Shown here one piece after another: positions 59,156 through 64,000 of a DNA stretch of 64,000 nt. Origin of the DNA: Bin87 sp964502995 (GTDB lineage Bacteria > Chloroflexota > Dehalococcoidia > Lucifugimonadales > UBA3495); contig CAZCZB010000009.1 of assembly GCA_964502995.1 (NCBI GenBank), positions 1 through 64,000 of the forward strand, written 5' to 3'. The notes beneath the pieces were generated by a model. The model was given only the letters and a program-made list of their open reading frames with translations, had not been told where the DNA came from and ran no database searches. Numbering within the stretch: position 1 is the first letter of the stretch; the number at the start of each line of letters is the position of its first letter. A program made the translations under genes and the position numbers.

Positions 59156-60160
59156 ATGGACGTCACGATCAGGGTAAAGCGACAAGACCCGGAGGCGGAG
59201 GACGAACGCCGCCTGCCCTATTGGCAGGAATACCCCGTTACCATAGCCGACAACGCCACCGTCCTGGACGCATTGATTCAGATACGCGAGGATGACGATG
59301 GATCGTTGTCGTTGCGTTGCTCATGCCGGAGCGCGATCTGCGGCTCCTGCGCCGTCAGGATAAACGGCCATGCCGGGTTGGCGTGCAAAACCATCGCCAA
59401 CACCGTGGTGCAGGACGGTGTTATCACCGTGGAGCCGGCCGGCGTGATGCCGGTGGTCAAGGACCTGGTGGTCAACTTCGATTTGTTCTGGGAGAAGATC
59501 GAAGCAGTTGACCCGTACCTGAAGCACATAGGTCAGGAACCCGAATCCGAGTACCTGGTTTCCAACGACGCGATGCTGCACCTGTCGGGAGTTACCGCGT
59601 GCATCATGTGCGGCGCGTGCGTCTCGGACTGCACTGTGCTGGAAGTGGACCCCACGTTCCTGGGGCCGGCAGCCTTGGCCAAGGCCTACCGTTTCACCGC
59701 CGACCCGAGGGACGGCGACGCCGAGGGCGTGTCCGTGGAACGCCTGTGGGCGTTGAGCGAGCCCACCGGTATTTGGGACTGCACGCGCTGCAACGAGTGT
59801 GTCCAGGCGTGTCCCAAGGGAGTCGCGCCCATGGACCGCATCATGGCGATGCGTGAGCAGGCCATTCAGGCTGGCTACGACAACAACAACGGAGCGCGGC
59901 ACACCGACGCCTTCACAGAGTCGGTGGGACACAGCGGCCGCCTGGATGAGTTGCGACTTCCCATCAAATCGGTGGGTATGATGAACCTGCCGGCGCTCAT
60001 GGACTATATGCCGGTGGCTTTTCGGGCGATCCGTCGCGGCAAGATGCCGCCCATTTCCCACAAGAACGTGGAGAACGTGGAGGCAGTGCGCGCCCTGTTC
60101 GCCAAGCTGGAGCCGGAACCCGCCGCGCCGCAGGTGAGCAACAACTCGCCTTTCGGATAG
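59156..60160 (+). CDS. sdhB: succinate dehydrogenase/fumarate reductase iron-sulphur subunit
   Basis: The 334-residue electron-transfer subunit. A plant-type [2Fe-2S] site is CSCRSAICGSCAVRI and LACKT (near 56-78). Two ferredoxin-like motifs follow, CIMCGACVSDC (near 148) and CTRCNECVQACPKGVAP (near 207). About 80 extra residues at the C-terminus exceed the usual 240-250. Three bases separate it from sdhA. Confidence 0.95.
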   Translation: MDVTIRVKRQDPEAEDERRLPYWQEYPVTIADNATVLDALIQIREDDDGSLSLRCSCRSAICGSCAVRINGHAGLACKTIANTVVQDGVITVEPAGVMPVVKDLVVNFDLFWEKIEAVDPYLKHIGQEPESEYLVSNDAMLHLSGVTACIMCGACVSDCTVLEVDPTFLGPAALAKAYRFTADPRDGDAEGVSVERLWALSEPTGIWDCTRCNECVQACPKGVAPMDRIMAMREQAIQAGYDNNNGARHTDAFTESVGHSGRLDELRLPIKSVGMMNLPALMDYMPVAFRAIRRGKMPPISHKNVENVEAVRALFAKLEPEPAAPQVSNNSPFG

Positions 60161-60203
60161 GCGCCGCTCTGGCCAGGAACGTGAAAGTTATGCCATGTTC
60201 GTC

Positions 60204-60225
60204 GGGCGCGCATTATCGTTCGCCC
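60204..60225. repeat. degenerate palindrome resembling the 5840/34577 repeat
   Basis: GGGCG (60204-60208) and CGCCC (60221-60225) flank CGCATTATCGTT, which recalls the GCGAATGATTATTCGC core of the other copies. The arms are short and the match may be chance. Confidence 0.3.
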
Positions 60226-60250
60226 AAGGTTTCGGACACCGGCAGCATGA

Positions 60251-60257
60251 GGAGGAA
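60251..60257 (+). promoter_or_regulatory. ribosome-binding site fixing the start of the HdrB-like gene
   Basis: GGAGGAA lies three to four bases before GTG 60261. It decides between this GTG and an in-frame ATG at 60195, whose 22 extra residues are not part of the family. Confidence 0.75.
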
Positions 60258-60260
60258 CCA

Positions 60261-61139
60261 GTGAAGTACGCCTTTTTCCCGGGCTGCGTTTCGCAGGGAG
60301 GCGCGCCCGAGCTTTACCCGGCGGCCAGGATGGTCTGCGACCGCATGGGCATTGAGTTGGAAGAGATCCGCGGCTGGACGTGTACCGGCGCGGGTGTGAT
60401 TCAGGAAAAGAACCAGCTTTTCGGGGATACCCTGAACGCCCGCAACTTCGCCAAGGCCGAGCAGATGGGTCTGCCGATTATGACCATCTGCAGCACCTGC
60501 CAGGGTGTGATGTCGCAGGCGAACCACCGCATGAAGAATCCGGAGTATCTGGCCGAAATCAATTCCCACCTGGCCGACGAGGGCCTGGAGTACAGCGGAA
60601 ACTCGGAGCCGAAGCACCTGCTGTGGATCCTGATCGAGGACTATGGCCTGGACAAGCTGGGCGCCCTGATCACCCGCCCCTTGCACGAGTTGAAGATCGC
60701 GCCGTTCTATGGATGCTACATCGTGCGCCCGACCGAGGCGCTGGATATCGAGGATCATCCCGAACGTCAGCAGTCGCTGGAAATGCTGATCCAACTGCTG
60801 GGCGCGACCCTGGTGGACTTCGAGGGCAAAACCCGCTGCTGCGGCTTCCCCATCCTGACCATCAACCAGCGCAACTCGATGGCGATGGTGGGCAAGCACA
60901 CTTCCGAGGTGAAGGACCTGGGCGCGGACGCCATGGTCACCCCGTGCCCGCTGTGCCACCTGAACCTCGACGGATTCCAGCCCAAGGCGGCTTCGCAGGC
61001 GCGGCGTTCCATCGATATGCCCATATTGCACATGCCGCAGATGATAGGCCTGGCGATGGGCATGTCGCCCAACGAACTGGGCCTGAAGAAGCACATCGTC
61101 AGCACCGGGCCGCTGGAAGTGAAACTGCGCGGGCGGTAA
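60261..61139 (+). CDS. CCG-domain (HdrB/SdhE-type) subunit of succinate:quinone oxidoreductase
   Basis: A 292-residue protein with two CCG-type domains, as in heterodisulphide reductase subunit B and the third subunit of non-classical Sdh/methylmenaquinol:fumarate reductases. It starts YAFFPGCVSQGGAPE. The first motif is atypical, GWTCTGAG with CSTCQG, where the second Cys of CCG is Thr. The second is complete: YGCYIVRP, RCCGFPILT and PCPLCHLNL. It likely carries an unusual Fe-S centre and replaces the SdhC/SdhD anchors. The name SdhE is avoided because it also denotes a flavinylation factor. A terminator follows. Confidence 0.9.
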   Translation: MKYAFFPGCVSQGGAPELYPAARMVCDRMGIELEEIRGWTCTGAGVIQEKNQLFGDTLNARNFAKAEQMGLPIMTICSTCQGVMSQANHRMKNPEYLAEINSHLADEGLEYSGNSEPKHLLWILIEDYGLDKLGALITRPLHELKIAPFYGCYIVRPTEALDIEDHPERQQSLEMLIQLLGATLVDFEGKTRCCGFPILTINQRNSMAMVGKHTSEVKDLGADAMVTPCPLCHLNLDGFQPKAASQARRSIDMPILHMPQMIGLAMGMSPNELGLKKHIVSTGPLEVKLRGR

Positions 61140-61168
61140 ATCAAACGCCGCTGAATGTTGGCGAAGGC

Positions 61169-61198
61169 AAAGGGGCGGGTGAAAACCCGCCCCTTTTT
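61169..61198. terminator. bidirectional rho-independent terminator
   Basis: A 12-base stem (61169-61180 with 61185-61196), a 4-base GAAA loop and a T run on the plus strand; an A run on the left also gives a U tail on the minus strand. It serves the converging HdrB-like and aminotransferase genes. Confidence 0.93.
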
Positions 61199-61221
61199 GT
61201 TGGGCCGATTCAGGAAACCGA

Positions 61222-62517
61222 TCAATCCCTCAGCGTGGGGGCGACTTCGCGGATGGCCTGGATGGTCTGATCAACGTCGGCGTCGGTGTGGGCCACGGAC
61301 GGGTAGAACTTCTGGGGCCAGGATTTGATTATCCCGTGCTCCAGCAGGCCGGCGTTGAGCCGGGCCAGCGGCGCAGGGTCGGCGGCCAACCCGTCGCGGA
61401 AGTTCTGAACCGGGCGTTCCGAGAAATAGATGTCGAAGATGGCATCCTCTCCCACGCTCTGGATGGTGAATCCCTGCTCCGTGCAGGATTCGACCAGCGC
61501 GTTACGGATGCGCCCACCGACGCTGTGCAAACGGTCGTACACGCCGTCCTTGCGGAGTTCGGCCAACGTGGCCAGGCCGGCAGCGCAGGCTATCGGGTTG
61601 CCGTTCAGGGTGCCGATCTGGTCAACGTAACTGTCGGAGGACACGGCGGAACGGTCATACACCGACATGACCTCGTCGTTGCCGAGTACAGCAGCCAGTG
61701 GATAGCCGCCGCCCATGATCTTGCCCACCGAGCACATGTCCGGCGTTACGCCGTAGAACTCCTGGGCGCCACCGTAGGCGAGGCGGAAGCTGGTCACCAC
61801 CTCATCGAAGATCAGCAGAATGCCGGCGTCGTCAGCGATCCTGCGCAAGCCGGCGAGAAAGCCCGGGTTGGGCGCCAGAGTGCGCTGCAAAGGCTCAACG
61901 ATGATGGCGGCCAATTCGTGCTTGTGGGCGTCCACGATGGCCGCGGTGGTTTCAAGGTCATTGAACTGCGAAACGAGCATCAGGTCGCTGAGGGCGTTGG
62001 GAATGCCGGCGCTGTTGGCCTCGGCCTGCGGAAACTCCACGCTGGCGGAGGCGAACACGGACATCATGGCGTAGTCGCTGGTGCCGTGGTAGCCGCCTTC
62101 AAACTTGAGGATCTTTTCCTTGCCGGTGTAGGCGCGTGCCGCCCGCATGGCCTGGAAGCACGCATCGGTGCCGCTGGTGGTGAACCGGACCTTGTCGGCG
62201 CACGGAATGGCGTTGACCAGTTCCTCGGCCAGCATCACGGCCTGATCGTTATTGGCGAAGAACGTGGAACCGCGACCGACCGCCTCGAGCACCGCTTCCG
62301 TCACGGCGGGGTGAGCGTGCCCGAGGATCATGGGGCCCGAACCCATCAACCAGTCAACGTACTCGTTGCCCGAAACGTCCCAGACGCGGCCGGCCTTGCC
62401 CTCGCGCACCAGGAAATTCAGTTCTTCTGGGTAGTTCGTGTTGCCGTTGGATTTGCCCGGGAGGTATTGGGCGGCCTTGGCCAGCAGTTCCCGTTCCAAT
62501 TCAGTGCGTTCGTTCAT
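61222..62517 (-). CDS. class III aminotransferase, glutamate-1-semialdehyde aminomutase-like
   Basis: A 431-residue PLP-dependent enzyme. It has VWDVSGNEYVDWLMGSGPM, ILGHAHPAVTEAV, VRFTTSGTDACFQAMRAARA, LKFEGGYHGTSDYAMM, LIFDEVVTSFRLAYGG and the PLP Lys in GKIMGGGYPLAAVLG (near 258). These match glutamate-1-semialdehyde 2,1-aminomutase (HemL) and close relatives. No heme-synthesis neighbours are here, and HemL-like paralogues with other roles are common, so hemL is likely but not certain. ATG 62517 has GGGGGAG upstream; the frame is open to 62553. Confidence 0.9.
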   Translation of the reverse strand: MNERTELERELLAKAAQYLPGKSNGNTNYPEELNFLVREGKAGRVWDVSGNEYVDWLMGSGPMILGHAHPAVTEAVLEAVGRGSTFFANNDQAVMLAEELVNAIPCADKVRFTTSGTDACFQAMRAARAYTGKEKILKFEGGYHGTSDYAMMSVFASASVEFPQAEANSAGIPNALSDLMLVSQFNDLETTAAIVDAHKHELAAIIVEPLQRTLAPNPGFLAGLRRIADDAGILLIFDEVVTSFRLAYGGAQEFYGVTPDMCSVGKIMGGGYPLAAVLGNDEVMSVYDRSAVSSDSYVDQIGTLNGNPIACAAGLATLAELRKDGVYDRLHSVGGRIRNALVESCTEQGFTIQSVGEDAIFDIYFSERPVQNFRDGLAADPAPLARLNAGLLEHGIIKSWPQKFYPSVAHTDADVDQTIQAIREVAPTLRD

Positions 62518-62569
62518 GCCGGCTCCCCCCACTTTTGGACGTTTTATAAACATTATACACAGGGCAAAG

Positions 62570-62601
62570 AAAAACAGGGACGGAGTTCAACCCCGTCCCT
62601 G
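62570..62601 (-). terminator. rho-independent terminator of mdh
   Basis: A 9-bp stem (62575-62583 with 62593-62601) and a 9-base loop. On the minus strand a TTTTT tail (62570-62574) follows. It lies 31 bases after the mdh stop and upstream of the aminotransferase gene. Confidence 0.9.
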
Positions 62602-62631
62602 CGAATCCCGTCACTCTGTTTTTGCGATGAA

Positions 62632-63573
62632 TCAGGCTTCCGCTTTGGCGTTCGCCATGACGTCCACCAACTCCTGGACGGATGCGGCGGAACTCTTGAG
62701 AGCGGTCATCTCCTCGTCGGTAAGGCTGATCTCGATGACCTGTTCCACCCCACCGGCGCCGATCTTGACGGGCACGCCGACGCACAGCCCGTTGATGCCG
62801 TACTCACCTTCCAGATAGGCGCAGCCGGGGAGGACGCGCTTCTTGTCCAGCAGAATCGCCTCCACCATCTCGGTGATGGCGGCGGACGGAGCGTAGAACG
62901 CCGAACCCTGCTTGAGCAGGGCAACGATTTCACCGCCGCCGTCACGGGTGCGCTGCACGATGGAATCGATGCGATCCTGCGACAGCAGTTCCGTGAGGGG
63001 GATGCAGCCCACGGTGGTGTAACGCACCAGCGGGACCATATCGTCGCCGTGGCCGCCCAGCACCATCGCCTGCACGTCGTCAACGGACACGTTGAGTTCC
63101 TGGGCGATAAACGTGCGGTAACGGGCTGTGTCCAGGACGCCGGCCATCCCGAACACGCGGTTGCGGGGGAATCCGGCCGAATTGAACACGTTCTGCACCA
63201 TGGCGTCCAACGGGTTGGTGACGGCAAGAATGATGCAGTTGGGAGAATGCTTGACGATTTCCTCGGTGACTGCGGACGTGATCCGCATGTTGGTGAGGAG
63301 GAGATCGTCGCGGCTCATGCCCGGACGCCGGGCGATTCCGGCGGTGATCACGACCACGTCGGAACCTGCCGTTTCCTCGTAGCCGTTGGAACCGGTGATC
63401 ATACCGTCTGACCCGATGATGGGGCCGGACTCCAGCATATCGAGTCCCTTGCCCTGTGGGAGGTCCTCAACAACGTCAACCAGTACGACGTCGGCGTATC
63501 CGAGCTGGTGGATTCGCTGGGCGGTGGTGGCGCCGACGTTGCCGGCGCCCACTACAGTGACTTTACTACGCAT
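62632..63573 (-). CDS. mdh: malate dehydrogenase
   Basis: A 313-residue LDH/MDH superfamily enzyme that converts malate to oxaloacetate with NAD in the TCA cycle. The NAD motif is VVGAGNVGATTAQRI (residues 7-21). The substrate loop reads ARRPGMSRDDLL; the Arg after AR is the residue that marks malate rather than lactate specificity. VTNPLDAM and the catalytic His in LGGHGDDMVPLV follow. It belongs to the LDH-like MDH group found in many bacteria. Confidence 0.95.
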   Translation of the reverse strand: MRSKVTVVGAGNVGATTAQRIHQLGYADVVLVDVVEDLPQGKGLDMLESGPIIGSDGMITGSNGYEETAGSDVVVITAGIARRPGMSRDDLLLTNMRITSAVTEEIVKHSPNCIILAVTNPLDAMVQNVFNSAGFPRNRVFGMAGVLDTARYRTFIAQELNVSVDDVQAMVLGGHGDDMVPLVRYTTVGCIPLTELLSQDRIDSIVQRTRDGGGEIVALLKQGSAFYAPSAAITEMVEAILLDKKRVLPGCAYLEGEYGINGLCVGVPVKIGAGGVEQVIEISLTDEEMTALKSSAASVQELVDVMANAKAEA

Positions 63574-63608
63574 CCGTTGAATGCTCCTTGGAGTTTTATG
63601 TTGCGTTG

Positions 63609-64000
63609 TTAGATGGCGTCCACGATGGCGTTCAGCGTGGCGCTGGGGCGCATGGCGCCGGCGGCCTTCGCGCTATCGGGACGGTAGTATCCTCCGATGT
63701 CCACGGCCTGACCCTGCGCGTCCACCAATTCCTGGATGATCTGTTCTTCATTCTCGGTCATTTGGCGGGCCACTTCGGTGAAGCGAGCTTTCAGGTCCGG
63801 GTCCCTGTCCTGCTTTGCCAACGCCTGCGCCCAATACAGCGCGAGGTAGAAGTGGCTGCCACGCGTGTCAAGTTCGTTCACGCGGCGGGAAGGGTTCCTC
63901 TGGTATTCCAGATGCTCTCCGATCGCCTGGTCCAGCGTTTCGGCCAGCAGCCGGGCCTGATCGCTGTTGAACACTTCTCCGTAGTGCTCAAAGGACGCCA
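63609..64000 (-). CDS. icd: NADP-dependent isocitrate dehydrogenase, monomeric type (C-terminal part)
   Basis: Partial gene cut by the right edge; only the last 130 residues are present. They match the C-terminus of the monomeric (about 740-residue) NADP isocitrate dehydrogenase: NELDTRGSHFYLALYWAQAL, ENEEQIIQELVDAQGQ, VDIGGYYRPDSAKA and AMRPSATLNAI. The enzyme makes 2-oxoglutarate and NADPH. A GTG at 63974 lies inside the domain and is not the real start, because homologous sequence (ASFEHYGEV) continues upstream to the edge. mdh lies 35 bases downstream. Confidence 0.92.
   Translation of the reverse strand, partial: ASFEHYGEVFNSDQARLLAETLDQAIGEHLEYQRNPSRRVNELDTRGSHFYLALYWAQALAKQDRDPDLKARFTEVARQMTENEEQIIQELVDAQGQAVDIGGYYRPDSAKAAGAMRPSATLNAIVDAI

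Noticed and set aside
61288..63411. Plus-strand frame of 707 codons opposite the aminotransferase and mdh
   Set aside because: It crosses a terminator and two certain genes, and has a Gly/Ala/Val/His-biased composition without domains.

Overview
The window is 64 kb of dense, GC-rich bacterial chromosome: 66 protein genes (one cut by the right edge), one tRNA, few gaps over 300 bases, and no recognisable phage, transposase, plasmid or CRISPR. Gene content suggests a Chloroflexota bacterium, probably of the Dehalococcoidia / SAR202-like lineages. Pointers are a B12-dependent class II ribonucleotide reductase, an rsmH-ftsA-ftsZ division block without mur genes, an 11-subunit type complex I operon without nuoEFG, a succinate dehydrogenase with an HdrB-like third subunit, a PAC2-family protein, and catabolic families (SDR, GMC oxidoreductase, SMP-30, CoA-transferase family III, VOC). 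The placement is inference from gene content; no marker phylogeny was possible.

Layout. (1) 0.4-8.6 kb: accessory and catabolic genes: SDR, zinc ribbon, SirB1-like, DM13, GH15, SMP-30, GMC oxidoreductase, and an alpha/beta hydrolase with a Cys nucleophile. (2) 8.8-17.1 kb, plus strand: dprA-topA-xerC-aroQ-efp-xseA-xseB and a PurN-like formyltransferase. (3) 17.1-21.4 kb, minus strand: tig-clpP-clpP-clpX, divergent from rsmH. (4) 21.7-25.4 kb: rsmH-ftsA-ftsZ, closed by a strong terminator. (5) 25.5-29.9 kb: nrdR, two unrecognised genes, nrdJ. (6) 30-34.5 kb: pdxA-proC-yggT-P-loop kinase-pepA. (7) 34.6-38.2 kb, minus: an unknown gene, three VOC proteins (two are tandem paralogues) and a MATE transporter. 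(8) 38.5-40.1 kb: PAC2 protein, tRNA-Met(CAT) and a small unknown gene. (9) 40.1-44.5 kb, minus: hydrolase, 43-residue zinc-ribbon microprotein, CaiB-like CoA-transferase, rdgB, moaA, moaC. (10) 44.6-57.4 kb: nuoABCDHIJK-small protein-nuoLMN, nadK and two Nudix genes. (11) 57.5-64 kb: sdhA-sdhB-HdrB-like subunit (plus strand), then on the minus strand monomeric isocitrate dehydrogenase (partial), mdh and a GSA-type aminotransferase.

How the parts fit. Regions 10 and 11 form a respiratory and TCA-cycle block: isocitrate and malate dehydrogenases make NAD(P)H, complex I and the succinate:quinone reductase feed the quinone pool, and NAD kinase with two Nudix hydrolases sits between them. Regions 3 to 5 are housekeeping for proteostasis, division and dNTP supply.

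Regulatory signals seen directly: four extended -10 elements (dprA, tig, pdxA, nuoA), consensus-like promoters for nrdR and pepA, four convincing intrinsic terminators, and at least two families of intergenic palindromic repeats (69-129; 5840-5867 with 34577-34600). The least explained items are the two genes between nrdR and nrdJ, the zinc-ribbon microprotein at 43496-43627, the small protein inside the nuo operon, an EF-P whose tip residue is Gln, and the Cys-nucleophile hydrolase.
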